From Coptis chinensis (Eukaryota; Streptophyta; Magnoliopsida; Ranunculales; Ranunculaceae), in NCBI GenBank assembly GCA_015680905.1, contig CM027378.1, positions 76,289,501 through 76,353,500 on the forward strand: a stretch of 64,000 nt of DNA. Direction: 5' to 3'. Shown one piece after another: positions 47,823 through 59,160 of the stretch. The position numbers and the translations under genes were made by a program. Position 1 is the first letter of the stretch. Each line of letters opens with the position of its first letter. Under the pieces are notes generated by a model, which saw only the letters and a program-made list of their open reading frames with translations, searched no databases and had not been told where the DNA came from.

Positions 47823-49723
47823 AACCACCCCCAAACAGCATTTTGCTTGTCCTCGAGCAAATATGTGAAATTAAAATAAGTGACAAAAAATGTATTTTTA
47901 ACTAGTCTTGTTTCACTGAGTGCGAGTGCATTGACTATATGCAATAAGGCCTTAAACCACAAAGAATTCCCTAGTGGACGAGTTATAGCCTCGTGAGAGT
48001 TTTCTAGAGAAAGTACTCACAAACTTCATTTATATTACAACGACTAAGAAATAAAAGTAATTGTTCCCTAGTTTTATCTCATAATCTATACATCTCATTA
48101 GTATTTAAACAAGGATGACCATTCAAAAACTTAAACTAATTCATGCATAATAATAAAATCATCTTAAGATAAACAACTATATAATGAACTATGATATAAA
48201 ATGCAGTGGCAGGTCTTTTTTTGAAGCTTTTGGGTAGCGTGAGTAAGTAGATTCTCACAAGGAATGTGTAAAGACACATAACACTCTGATTTTTCCACTC
48301 AAGTTTGCTAACTCTAGTGTGCAATGGGCACACGTTTTCTCATAATCTCAATGACAATCCAAGGAAGCTGAGGTCGATCAAACACATCTACCACTTACTA
48401 TCACACCAACCTATTCCTAATTGAGCTAGATGTCTTTATTAGGTGATACGGAGCGTAGGTGTTGGTTAAAGAAGGAAGGAAATCAATATTCAAAAAGACA
48501 AGTCTGAGAAAATAGGGTCTTCATATTTTGTAACTAGAGAAAACCTTGTTTTTTTTATGCTACACTTTTTGCTCCATACTTATCCCTTATTTTGGCTTTT
48601 GACTCATTTTGATTCTATTTTTGGAGTTCTAACTTTTATTTTTTCTTTTCTTTTGGAAGCTTTCTTTTCTTTTCTTTTTCTATTTCTTTCGAAGCAACTA
48701 ACTAATTTTTGTTTTCACAGGTTTTTTTTTTTTTTTTTTTTTTTTTCACTCATCTTATTTCTCAGACTTATCCAGATAGGTAGGCTGATTATTTATTTAT
48801 TTATTATTTTGTTTTATTGGGTAAAGGATTTGTGGTTTGTGAAAAGGCTAATGAAAGACTCAGTGGGGCGACTAGCTGATAATAAATTTCATTTAAGTGT
48901 GAATTTATGGCTATATCGATCCAAAGAGGGCCTAAATTATCGCTTAGGATATGATGTGGTGATCAAGCAAGTGGATGTGTGATGTCTCTGCTCGGATTTG
49001 ACTTCTCCCTTGTGTCATCACTCAAATATTAATTCATATGGGCTTTTTTGGCTAGATGCTCACAGGATATATATTAAGTACTCTAACCTAGGTCTGAGAA
49101 AAATACTGCCAAGTACAATCATACATGCTCATGCAAGATGTTTATGAAAAGATGCAATGACTATTACTTATATATTAATCTAAGTTTCAAAATTTAATCC
49201 TAATTCAAGTACTACGTGAGATTTCTAAACTAATATCATTATGGAGAAGGGAACAATACTATTATCACTAAGTGCCTAATATAAACAATATATATGATTT
49301 TTAATATATATTTTATAAAGAAAAATGCGTAATTTACATCCTAAAAGTACCTAATTTTTGCAAATGTTTCTATCCCACTCCCAAATAATCGAACGCTTTG
49401 TCCTCAAAGTGCAAAGAGATAAGGAAATAATTTACCATAAAAACGTGGCAAAAATTGGCAGTACCTATAACATAAATATTATAAAGATGATATGATAACA
49501 TGAAACACAATTAAACTGTTATATACTAACTAACATCAACTCTACTGGAGTAAACATGACAGACAAAGGGTGGCAAAATATTTTGAAATGAAATACCAAA
49601 ATATGCCACCTCCAAACAAAATTGGAAAACTCTTTTTAAGTTTGAAAATTTTTGTTTGGCCTATACTCTAGAAATGTGGTATTGTACAAAAACTTGGGTA
49701 TTTTAAAGTCAGATTCCCTAGAC
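47823..49723 (-). other. 3' untranslated region of E3
   Basis: It starts (on the plus strand) with the polypurine tract and is homologous to the 3' UTRs of E1 and E2 up to about 49500. The part at 49600-49720 resembles the spacer downstream of integrase in E2 (33230-33310), including a PPT-like 'ccacctccaaac' and the shared 'aaagtcagattccc'. No coding frame is seen. Confidence 0.6.
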
Positions 49724-50317
49724 TTAATGTGATATATATGTATTAATATGCAGTTGACCATATATCAATAATCTAAATAATTGTGGATCTTTCCATAAAT
49801 AGTTAACATGGAATGTACCATCAAACAGAATCAAGCACCAAGATTTCCTATGATGTGGCTTAGTAGAATGGGAGTGAATTCTGATGCATCTAGAACTTAA
49901 TCGAGCATACAGTTTCTTCTTTTTCCTCCTACGAAAGGGATGCCAATTGAATGATTGTGAGAAAATGGATGGTTGTGGAAGATATATGGGATGTGGATAA
50001 ATTTTAGAATGATAGAATGGAAAAAATGAAAAAGTGTCAGGTGGCTTGTCCTTAGGTATTATTTCCGTATTAGGAGGGTTTAGAAAATCATGAAGTATAG
50101 GAGAATCCAGAAGGTCAAGTGCAAACTCAATGGTTCTTTGAAAAAGTAGAAGTCGAGGAACATTCGTGATGGAAGGTGAATGAGTGACATGAAGATGTGA
50201 GGTGGGTGAATGGTGCTCAACTAGTGTTCTTAGTTTTATATCATCAGAGGCCTTGAGATATGCAAGACATTCCTCAATAGGTAGGTCAGAAGAATCACTG
50301 GGATAGAGGGTGAAAAA
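49724..50317 (-). CDS. Unknown 198-codon frame replacing pol in E3
   Basis: Directly after the TAA at 50318-50320, the protease frame stays open without a stop to a TAA at 49724-49726. It has no ATG at its start. The predicted segment has an acidic N-terminal part ('SDSSDLPIEECLAYLKASDD'), a His/Ser/Pro-rich middle, an aromatic Pro-rich stretch ('FSFFPFYHSKIYPHP'), a basic cluster ('RRRKKKKLYARL') and a Trp/Phe-rich end ('WCLILFDGTFHVNYLW'). No RT, RNase H or integrase motif is present and I recognise no family. It could be a gag-protease C-terminal extension made before a recent stop mutation. Chance openness of this length in AT-rich sequence is unlikely. Confidence 0.5.
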   Translation of the reverse strand, partial: FFTLYPSDSSDLPIEECLAYLKASDDIKLRTLVEHHSPTSHLHVTHSPSITNVPRLLLFQRTIEFALDLLDSPILHDFLNPPNTEIIPKDKPPDTFSFFPFYHSKIYPHPIYLPQPSIFSQSFNWHPFRRRKKKKLYARLSSRCIRIHSHSTKPHHRKSWCLILFDGTFHVNYLWKDPQLFRLLIYGQLHINTYISH

Positions 50318-51695
50318 TTATTCTTCCGTCATGGCGTCAAGGGATGAATGGATGTCAATAAGAGGGGACTCGTGAGGTGGCAAAGAAGGGTTGCAAAAGA
50401 GTCGAAGGAAATCTTTCTCGATGTTATTTACGTCTAGGGAGTAGAAATTGTGATCTTTATCTTCTACCATAAGAGGGGTATCTACTAGTGTGGGGACAAA
50501 AGCGTCAGCTGCACTAATGTGAGATACAAAACTCTCAATGGACTTCACTTCTCCTTCTATAGGCAAACCTAGTTGTTCCTGCTTTTGTCTAAACATGTTA
50601 ACTTCCACAGAAAGATTTCCAAAAGAAAGAGTCATTGAGCCATCCCAACAATTGATTTGGGCATTGGCGGTTGCCAAGAAAGGACGCCCTAAGATGATGT
50701 GAATGGAATCATGAGCAACTTCTGTGTCGAGAATAACGAAGTCGGATGGATAGTAAAAATCCTAAACTTTAATGAGAATATTTTCAACTACACCCTTGGG
50801 ATACTTAATAGAACGATCGGCTAATTGCAAAGTCATTTTGATTGGTTGAAGTTTTGTTAAACCTAGTTGTTTATATAAATAAAAAGGGAGTAAGTTAACA
50901 CTCGCCCCCATGTCTAATAGAGCAGTTGTTATGAAGTAATCTCCCAAGGTACATTGAACAGTAGGATGACTAGGGTCCTTGTACTTAATAATTCTGTCAT
51001 GTTCAGATAAAGAAGGATATTGTTCAGTTAAGAAGGCTTCGTTGGGTATGTTGGTTTTCTTCTTCTTGGTTCACAATTCTTTTAGAAACTTAGCGTGTCT
51101 AGGTCAACTTTTTATAGCATCAAGAAAAGGTAGGTTTATAGTCATATTTTTAAACACTTCCCTAATCTCATTAAAATTCTCGTCCTTTTTAGACACAACT
51201 AGTCTCTGGAGATATGGTGGTTTATCTCTATATTTAGCATAATGGTCAAAAGTATTATTAGTCTTTGCTTTATCTTTAGTCGTTTTCCATCTAGGTGTCC
51301 ATATTGGAACTTCTACAGGTGTAGGATCTTCAATTTCTATGGTGGTATTCGGTAAAGTTGTGCCTTTTGGTTGTGGTTGGACTGGAACTTCTACAGTTGT
51401 AGGGTCTTCAGTTTCTATGATAGTATTTGGTATGGTTTCATTTTCAAACTTCGTTTTATGCATCTTTAGGCATAATTACTTTGTTATCAACTACTCTCCC
51501 TGAACGAAAGGTAGTGACTGCCTGTAGGTCCCCTAGGGTTATATTACCATTACACTGAATACTGTTTATTTCGAAGACGGTGTTTGTTGACTTAGGATTA
51601 GGCACTGCTTGACCTGAAAACATGCCTGTTTGGTTATTATTTTTGTTAGGAGACATGTCAATAACCTTTTGCCACAAAGACTGCATCATTTGCAT
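50318..51695 (-). pseudogene. E3 gag C-terminus and aspartic protease
   Basis: Frames at 51695-51456, 51463-51104, 50947-50762 and 50677-50318 together match the E1 frame at 26267-27697. The linker carries a duplicated Thr/Pro/Val repeat ('IETEDPTTVEVPVQPQPKG' and a second version). The active site reads 'ALLDMGASVNLLPFYLY', with DMGAS in place of DLGAS. The end 'SLDAMTEE' is followed by TAA and then the open extension at 49724-50317. Three frameshifts or stops separate the pieces. Confidence 0.75.
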
Positions 51696-51706
51696 TGTTT
51701 GTTACA

Positions 51707-52801
51707 TCATTTTATAGTTTTGATCATGCTAATTTTCATCAAATTGGAGTTTTGTTGCATAATTTGATTTTGTTTTTCCAACAAGGTCACTACTGCTTCG
51801 TCTGTATATGGTTGAACTAGAATTAAGGCTTGTTGAGCGTTCATGTCTTGATGTTGATAGTTCTGGGTCATGACCATTAAACCTCTGTTTTGGTCACCTA
51901 AGTTTCCTTGTCCTTGAAATTGAGTTAACTGGTTGAAGTTTGATGGTTGTGGTGGTGGTTGTGCATAGACAAGAGGACAATAGAAGTCGGAATGCTTAAG
52001 ACTAAAACAAATATTACAACGAGTAGAGTTAATGTTCATGACTGGAGTGGGTTGTTGTTGAACAGAGATGACATCTACCTTTTTAATGAGGGCATCGATA
52101 AGAGTTTTAAGCTCGGGATCAGGTTTAACCTCAAAAGAAAGAGTGGAGCGGGAAGAGTCGTTACCTCCCCAATTGTTGTTTCTCTTAGATTGATCTTCTA
52201 AGAATTTATAAGCCTCCGAGGCTCCTTTACTAAGAAAACTACCCTCAGTCATGATATCTAGAACCTCCTTATGATAATGTGAAAGCCCTTTGAAGAAGGC
52301 ACGAACAAGTGTGTCTTTCGCAAGATTATGATGCGGGCATTCAATGAGAAGATCAGTGAAACGATTCCAAGCCTATGAAAAGGATTCATGAGGATTCTGG
52401 CAAAAGAAATGAATCTTTTGAAGCATCTTATCTGTCTTCAGTGGTGGGTAAAACTATTCCATGAACAATTGAACAAGATTAACCCATGAGTCCACAGAGT
52501 TTGGCGTTTGGGCAGTTAACCAAGACGCCGCCTTGTTGGCTAGGGTGAATGGAAACACCCTAAGTTTAACTTGATTTGGACTTATGCTAGGATGATGGAA
52601 TATAGTGAGAACTTGTTCTATCCTACGCATGTGTTGATAAGGCTTCTGGTGGTCTAAACCTTGGAAAACCGGTAACAAGTTAAATATATTTGGGGGAATT
52701 CGAAAATCCCCTACTAGGTCTGCAAGAATGATGCACGACTTAGGGCCATCGTTTAGTGCTTTATAAAAATCAGAGAGAGGAGTCTCTAGTTCTTTAGCCA
52801 T
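51707..52801 (-). pseudogene. E3 gag
   Basis: The start 'MAKELETPLSDFYKALND' (ATG at 52799-52801) corresponds to an internal Met of the E1 and E2 proteins; the 'MRLRS' start is not found upstream. The gag domain is at 52454-52801 ('RVFPFTLANKAASWL', 'NLVQLFME' then a stop), with 52453-52253 in other frames. The C-terminal part (51707-52252) has a degenerate knuckle ('CNICFSLKHSDFYC') and a Gln/Asn-rich tail that differs from E1 and E2. Confidence 0.75.
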
Positions 52802-53040
52802 TGATGCAGGTGTAGTGTGTGAAATTCTAGATAGGCGTGTGGTATTGCGTCTATGAAAAACAAGCCTGATTATACTAGAATTAAACTCCTCAGACAAAAG
52901 AAACGAGTGGAAGAAGGAGAACCTGAATACCTCCGTGCTACGCTTATGAATAACATCTTTAATCCGAACCCAGTGTCCTGTAAAAGCTTGGAACACCGAA
53001 CCAACAAATATTTTGAACTAAAATATGACCTGTAACTAAC

Positions 53041-53650
53041 CTGGAAATCGGGCTTACTTTAGTGGGCGCGGGCGCGCTGAAATATAGGGTAACTAGGCGC
53101 GTGCGCACTATAAAAGAAGGGTGCGTACGCGCTTAGTATTAGTGTAAATAGGGCACGGGCGCGCTCAGAGTGTACAAATTGGGAGAATTCCAGTAGACTT
53201 CCAGGAGCAATTTTTTTGTTTCTGGAAGACAGGCGCCGACGCGTTCAGATAGACAGTAAATAGGGCGCAGGCGCACTCCAAAAAATTTGAAAATTTTATA
53301 GTAGTTTGCTAAGACGTCCAGTAAGTTGCCTATAAAATTTCAGAACAATCAGAGTTATGAAAGTCTTTCTACTACCCTGCAAAATTTGTAAAATAGTTTT
53401 CAGACACAACACAAACAACCGAATGGGTAACCAATCAAAACAGAGCCAAAAATCGCCAAAATTTTACTGGAGACTTCTGACAAATCATGCGGGTTCTTTT
53501 AGAGCAATTGGAGTTCTACAAACCCTCCTTATCGGCTGTTGTTCTAGAAAATAAGTGTTGCAAAACTGCAGAAACACACTTTACCGCAGTATTCCTCACT
53601 GTGAGTCCGCAGTCTTAAGGGAGCGCGGGCACACTTTGTCTGTGAAGGCA
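53041..53650 (-). promoter_or_regulatory. GC-motif leader upstream of E3 gag
   Basis: At least seven GC-rich motif copies (for example near 53065, 53098, 53125, 53155, 53233, 53265 and 53620) occur in a long leader. The plus-strand form GGGCGCGGGCGCGCT is close to that in E2. Confidence 0.45.
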
Positions 53651-53812
53651 AAAGGGAGGGGGCTCTTTGTTTAAAACAATGAATTACAAGCTTGAACAAT
53701 AACGAAAATATGAGAAACAAGAATGAAAAATTAAAAGGGTGAGTGGGTAGAGAATGGGGGGATTGCCCCTTGGATTCAAGCAATTGAATTCTTGTCTTGA
53801 ACGAGTTTAAGA

Positions 53813-53826
53813 TTGCAGCGGCGCCA
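53813..53826 (-). other. Primer-binding site of E3
   Basis: Minus strand TGGCGCCGCTGCAA starts two bases from the LTR edge at 53829, the same arrangement as in E1 and E2. Confidence 0.8.
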
Positions 53827-53828
53827 TT

Positions 53829-54405
53829 TGATATTAACAAATTTATGTAAACTAAATATCTATGTGTAAACACAAATAATCAATCAACTAAACAAGTGCT
53901 TAGATCTCTCTAACATATTCTTACATTATCAACTAAAGCAAGAATAGAATTATTCATTGAAAAGAGATCATCTTTAGGTTTTCACACAATGATCCAACCT
54001 AAAGCCTCAAACTTTATCATCCCTAGCAACAACATACATCTCTATAGTCATTATTACTAGCATGTAGGATTATTACAACCAAATCCCTCGACTTAATTAC
54101 AACAATCCCTAGTTTAATTTACTATATGCTTATTTTGGAAGTCATATAATAAACTAAACTCGTTGAAAAACATACACAATTAAATAATTCTACTAAGCAA
54201 TCTATTCCTCATTAGGCTTCATAATCACTCCCTCTAATGGGGGGATTCGCCGAATATCATTGGATTAATTAAACTAAAATAATGAAAGGAAGATATAATG
54301 TAAATAAGAAGTAATTAAATTGAATAAACTAAAGTTTTTATTAAAAGGTTATAATGGAGGTTACAATTATAAACTCTAATTACTTAAATTATACTAAAAC
54401 TAAAA

Positions 54406-54449
<44 letters not shown>

Positions 54450-55492
54450 AAATTATTCTAACTAATGGAAGAGAGAGATAGTTTAAGGTTTTTGTTCTTT
54501 TATATAATGATACAAAATCGTGCATGGGTTTTTAGGCTAGGTTATGGACCCATAAATCAAGTCCATAACCTAATTGGTTGAATCCAAGACTTTTAATTCT
54601 GATTGTGTTACTATAATGCATATTTTCACCAACTCATACTACTCTGATTGAGTCAAGGCCTAGACCATTGGAAAGAGCTTTCTAAGCCGATCATTTTGAT
54701 ATAAAATGGGCCCAAATCCAAGGCATGAGTCCAAAGATATGACCTTTTGAAGTTCTATTGACTTTTCTTCACAATAACATGGTTTTATTAATGGAGGCTA
54801 GGGTTTATAACTAATAATTAATTAGGTTATACTAAAGAGAGAAAGAAAGACTAATTTAATTAAGAGAGTTCTAATTAATAGGAATGAATCTAAAAACTAA
54901 AAACTATATATCTAGAGTTATGTTTTAGTCCTCTTTATATAGGAGAGGGCTAGGTTTACAATTTCATGCATGGGCTTTGGAGCTATGGTTTGGGCCATTA
55001 AATCAAGCCCAAAACCTAATTACTTAAGTCCAAAAAGGGTTTCTCTACTGGAAATTACTGCAACAGCCTTTTCGTTTACTTATTCTCCTCTGATTAGATC
55101 AAAGCATAGACTATTAGAAAGCTCTTTCCGAGTCGGTCGTTTTGACATATAATAGGCCCAATTCCGAGGTCTGAGTCCAAAGATACGGCCTATGGAAGTT
55201 ATGTTGACTTTTATGCTCTATTTTGCCCGCGTTGACTTTGACTTTTCAGCTTTAACTAGGCTTTAAAAAGGTTTTTTCTCCTTAAAACTTGGGCTTTAAA
55301 CATAGAACTTCTTAGCAACTAACCTTTGCTCCTTTCTCTTACAATAAGTGACATATTTCTTCACATATTTGACTCCAATATCTGAAATACATAAAAACAC
55401 GTAAACAGTACTAACTCTCATTTATTATACACATAAGTAGTCTAAATGTAATATTATTAAGAGGTTAAAACTACAGTTTTAGGCTCTTATCA
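53829..55492 (-). repeat. Chimeric LTR: E3-type left part, E2-type right part
   Basis: 53829 to about 54770 matches the E3 LTR 46341-47822 (with a deletion near 53930 and a shorter GA run). From about 54771 to 55492 it matches the E2 LTR 11915-13265 from its position near 12545 onward. The outer edge TTATCA is followed by CTTAC, E2's target duplication. So the right part is E2's 5' LTR and the left part is E3's 5' LTR, fused with loss of about 275 bases of one and about 420 of the other. Confidence 0.8.
54412..54447. repeat. (GA)n microsatellite
   Basis: A shorter counterpart of the GA run at 47133-47221, in the other E3 LTR. Confidence 0.9.
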
Positions 55493-55914
55493 CTTACCTT
55501 ATCTATGATGAAGCAAGCATCCAAGGAAAAATTTAAGATAAGAATCTTGATGGATACATTAAGGAGATTTGGGATGACACTCTTGGTTTAACGTATGCTT
55601 GTTGTGAATGCGGGACGTTTTTCTATGATTTTGAGCATGCACAAAAATATTTAAGGACGGACCATCCAACCTTGAGGGATAAGCTTTTATTTGGTGGCAA
55701 ACGATAGATGGCTATGTGTTGTTAGTCATGCCTGTACACCCGGGTTGGTGTTATGTTGATATGTTTTCATGATTGTAAGGTTATAGCCTAGTGTTTCATG
55801 ATTGTAAGGATTCTTCTTCTAACAATCATACTCTTAGGGAGGTATGTAACTCTTTGAAGTTTAATCAACAGGTAGGGGTCTGCCTTAACCCCATAACTTA
55901 TTAAAAAAAAAACT
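55493..55914 (+). pseudogene. 3' end of the interrupted LINE-type sequence
   Basis: It starts with the second CTTAC copy and continues the plus-strand sequence from 11914. The ORF1 frame would run on to a stop near 55595. Another frame (55506 to about 55709, one internal stop) encodes a basic/acidic segment with 'CCECGTFFYDFEHAQKYL' followed by 'RTDHP', which looks like a CC...H-H finger. The region ends in a 10-base A run (55904-55913), consistent with a LINE or retrocopy tail. The flank after the A run, 'acttgagcttgtg', resembles 'acttgggtttgtg' at 6850-6862 and may be its target duplication. Confidence 0.4.
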
Positions 55915-55991
55915 TGAGCTTGTGGTCGAGTCGGATGATGAAAAATTATCATGTCATAGTAGCAAGACTATTTATGGCGGTTTGATTGTGT

Positions 55992-57143
55992 TTACCTATC
56001 ACAGTCCATAACAAACAACAACTCATTTTCCTCACCTTTGAAGCGTAATAAGCCTCCCAAAACCTTTGCATCCTGTGGTACCCCTCCACACTTTTTCACA
56101 ATCTCCTTGCCAATCTCTACCAAGTTTGGATTCCCTTCATTCCCCTTGCCAAACGAGCGTTGCTTGAACAAAGACCAACAATGATCCCCAGATAGAAACT
56201 TCAAGACATAAGGAGGAAATGTGCCAGTGATTAATGCTACTGTCTTGATGCGTGTTGTTACAAGTATTGTACTTTCTTTGGCTCCACATCTCATCGAACA
56301 AATAAATCTATTCCATTCCTCCTGATTTTCATTCCACATATCATCTAATACAAGTAAATATCTCTTCCCTAGAAGACTTTCTTGAAGGCGACGCTGTAGA
56401 GGATCTAATTCTTCAAGATTGCAAACATCTTTGCATACCACCGATATCATTGATTTTGTAAGCCTTTTGACATTAAATGCTTCAGATATACAAGCCCAAA
56501 TTCTGACCTCAAAGTGCTCTTTTACCCTTTCATCATTGTACACCAATTACGCAACAGTGGTTTTGCCGAGGCCACCACAACCTAGTATGGGAAAGATGTT
56601 TAAACCGTCTTAACTATTTACATTGTTCACCAACAGCCCGACAGTGTAATCCTTGTCCTCATCTCTCCTGCATTTCAGTTATAACTGAGCTTGTTTCTCA
56701 TTTTTGATAGCATCCAACTCTTCTTTCTGTGACACCATATCTCAGATGAAACTTAGACCTTTCATCGGCTATATCATCAAATCTCTTTTTAAGTTCTTTC
56801 ATTCTCTTAGCTATCTTAGGACGAAACTTAACTTTTTCAAACTTCATGCATGATAAGATAGAGTCACGCACCCGTTTGGTATGAGTGTTCTATTTTTGTA
56901 CCGCAGCTTCAGTTGCCAACTCATCCAGAATGCCATCCGCATCATAGGCTGCATCAATAAGTTTTTGTAACCAATTTCTGATTGCCTTACTGTTTAGTTG
57001 CTTCTCCTCCGCATCTTCAAGAACATCTCGAATTGTTGACAATGTACTGGCAAGCTTCTTCATCTGTTTGTCATAACAAACCAACTTCTTTTTCAATTAA
57101 AGAGCTGAGGTTCTCTAGTATTACTCCAAGAAATGGAGAAACT
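55992..57143 (-). pseudogene. CC-NBS-LRR resistance-protein gene fragment
   Basis: From the right: an Rx-type coiled-coil start ('[14 protein letters not shown]', then stop and frameshift; 57096-56890 with '[20 protein letters not shown]'). The linker 'RFDDIADERSKFHLRYG' follows. NB-ARC has the P-loop 'CGGLGKTTVA' (about 56557-56586) and a TAA right after it, then kinase-2 'YLLVLDDMW', RNBS-B 'STILVTTR', and a decayed GLPL box ('CGGVPQDAKVLGGLL'). The frame ends at 55992 soon after, before MHD and LRRs. Such proteins are cytoplasmic immune receptors; this copy has several stops and is truncated at both ends. Confidence 0.85.
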
Positions 57144-58314
57144 TGAAAAAAAATTATAATAAGATGGTTTTATTAATTCTTGGTTGCGAACCATTATGCC
57201 CTTGTAGGGTATATATAGAGAATTGCATAAAACTCAAATAGAAATAAAATCCAATATATCCTAAACATTCCTAGTCTAGAATATTATAGAATATAATTTC
57301 CATACATCACATATTCCATAATATTTGACAATATACTAATTGATATTGTCAAATCTTCTATATTCTTCATCATTCCTTTATTGACGACGATTCGATGTTC
57401 CTCATCTCATCGTATACTTCATCATTCCCCCTCAAGCTCACAGTGATTGAAAATCATTGTGAATAATATCATAACTCCATCAACTCCCCCTCAAGCTCAT
57501 AGTGATTGAAAATCATTGTGAGCTTGCATAATAACACAACTCCATCAACAAAACCTACACAAAAAAAGAGACAAGAAAAAAAATGTTCATCACTGAACAA
57601 AAATAGGCTCAATCTAAGTTCTCTTGCGGGCTCAATCATTGGCCATAGCCTCATTGGGTCTTATTTGGTCTCAATGTGGCTCCGTCTTAGACTTAGTAAT
57701 TGGCCAAAAATGAGACTGGATTATAATCCAACAACCAAAAGTAATATGTCTATCTGGAATACCAATAAGGGTGAAGGAGTATGTATGTATGTAAGAACTT
57801 AGGGATTTGAGACATTTTATGATAAGAATGGTTTGTGGTGGTGGAAAACAAACTTATTGTAAACTCTTATTATAGGTTATGGTGGAAATATTGTTTGGTG
57901 ACAGTGGAGGCACCGCCGCCAGCAAAAGATGAACTCCCAGGAAAGTGTTGTCAGTAGAGCACCTGCTCTGATACCATGAAGAAATTTAAAATAAGATGGC
58001 TTTATTAATTCTTGGTTACGAATCATTATGTCATTGTAGGGTATATATAGAGAATTACATAAAACTCAAATAGAAATAAAATTCAATATATCCTAAACAT
58101 TCCTAGTCTGGAATATTATAGAATATAATTTCTATACATTACATATTCCATAATATTTGACAATATACTAATTGATATTGTCAAATCTTCAATATTCTTT
58201 ATCATTCCATTATTGACGACAATTCGATGTTCCTCATCTCATTGTATACTTTATCATTCCCCCTCAAGCTCATAGTGATTGAAAATCATTGTGAATAATA
58301 TCACAACTCCATCA
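57144..58314 (-). mobile_element. Copia-type TRIM with 338-bp LTRs
   Basis: Two direct repeats (57144-57482 and 57977-58314) have TG...CA ends on the minus strand (TGATGGAG ... TTCA). The inner edge of the right one is followed by the primer site TGGTATCAGAGCAGGT (57961-57976, Met-tRNA type). The inner edge of the left one is preceded by GAGGGGGAGT (polypurine). The 478 internal bases encode nothing. No 5-bp duplication is visible (AAACT and ATTTT). It lies at the N-terminal edge of the resistance pseudogene. Confidence 0.8.
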
Positions 58315-58339
58315 ATTTTTATTTTTATTTTATTTTTTT

Positions 58340-59160
58340 TAAATAAAGAGAATTATTCATTGATAGTTGGATACTTTACATTGAGAAAACAAATGCTTAA
58401 ATAGATGTGGTTGAGTACATCAATATGGAAGATAGGATTGAGGATTATAAATAAATCCTAGAGATAAAATCTTACCATATTAACTTAAATTAAGAAATAT
58501 AATCTTACCATACTAATCTAAATCTAGACTATTCCAATCCAATGGATATTATGCACATATTGAATATATTCCAATACTCCCCCTTAATCTCATGGTGTTT
58601 GAAAAAACAGCATGAGATTAACACCATAATAGAATGTCGCCAAACTTCAAGCTGAAAAATCTGTCCGAAAGTGTGACAAATGTTGTTTGTAGCAAAACAC
58701 CATCCATAAACGATAACATCGGATAAACAAGCTCTGGACACACGTCTCGGTAGCATCAAACAAAGGGCTTCTCTTTTTAAGACAGCACCAACAATGATGC
58801 ATGGACTCCTCTTCATAAGGTAGTACCAACAACAAAAGGCTCCTCATCGTGAGGTAGCATAAATAACGTACGGAGTATATCAAATTATGGTGAGGCTTGC
58901 ATAACAAAAACCAACACTAAATCCATTAAAGAGGTAACAACATCGAAGAAAACTCATACAAAGACATACTTTTGGTTCAAACATAGTGATGATGGGGTTG
59001 AAGTTGCATAGAAATCAACATTATTGCTACTACACGATTGAACCAAAGAAAAGTATCTTATGAAACTGTGGAAAATAGTCTGGCGGGTAGCATTGTAACG
59101 GCCACCAGCCAGAAAAAAGCATTTACCCTAGGATCGAACCTAAGCTATTATTGCTTAAGC
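58340..59160 (-). mobile_element. Degraded copia-type element remnant
   Basis: The segment 'cccccttaatctcatgg' at 58578 and the following block with 'catgagattaac' and 'gccaaacttcaa' parallel the PPT-side sequence of the small copia element at 63050-63130. The far end (about 59080-59160, 'ggcgggtagc', 'gatcgaacct') parallels 63550-63610. A left LTR-like stretch precedes 58573, but no second LTR or clear primer site remains. Confidence 0.4.

Larger units (their letters stand above)
46341..54770 (-). mobile_element. Non-autonomous Athila-like element E3 (gag-protease only)
   Basis: Internal region 47823-53826 has a primer site at its right edge, gag, protease, a 198-codon extra frame and a 3' UTR homologous to E1 and E2. 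It has no RT, RNase H, integrase, ORFa or ORFb. The 3' LTR is 46341-47822 and the 5' LTR is 53829 to about 54770, where it switches to E2-type LTR sequence. It would depend on RT and integrase from a relative such as E1 or E2. Confidence 0.75.
11915..55492 (-). mobile_element. Outer Athila-like retrotransposon E2 with nested insertions
   Basis: The ends are TGATAA (11915) and TTATCA (55492), flanked on both sides by CTTAC (11910-11914 and 55493-55497), a perfect 5-bp duplication. Removing it restores the broken ORF1-like sequence. In E2's own order (from the right): 5' LTR remnants 54771-55492 and 45335-45545, primer site 45320-45332, gag 44633-43389, protease, RT-RNase H to about 40630, [CACTA insertion], integrase 34815-33667, ORFa 32621-31809, [E1 insertion], ORFb 16005-15160, polypurine tract 13282-13266, 3' LTR. 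All coding parts have stops or frameshifts. Confidence 0.85.
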
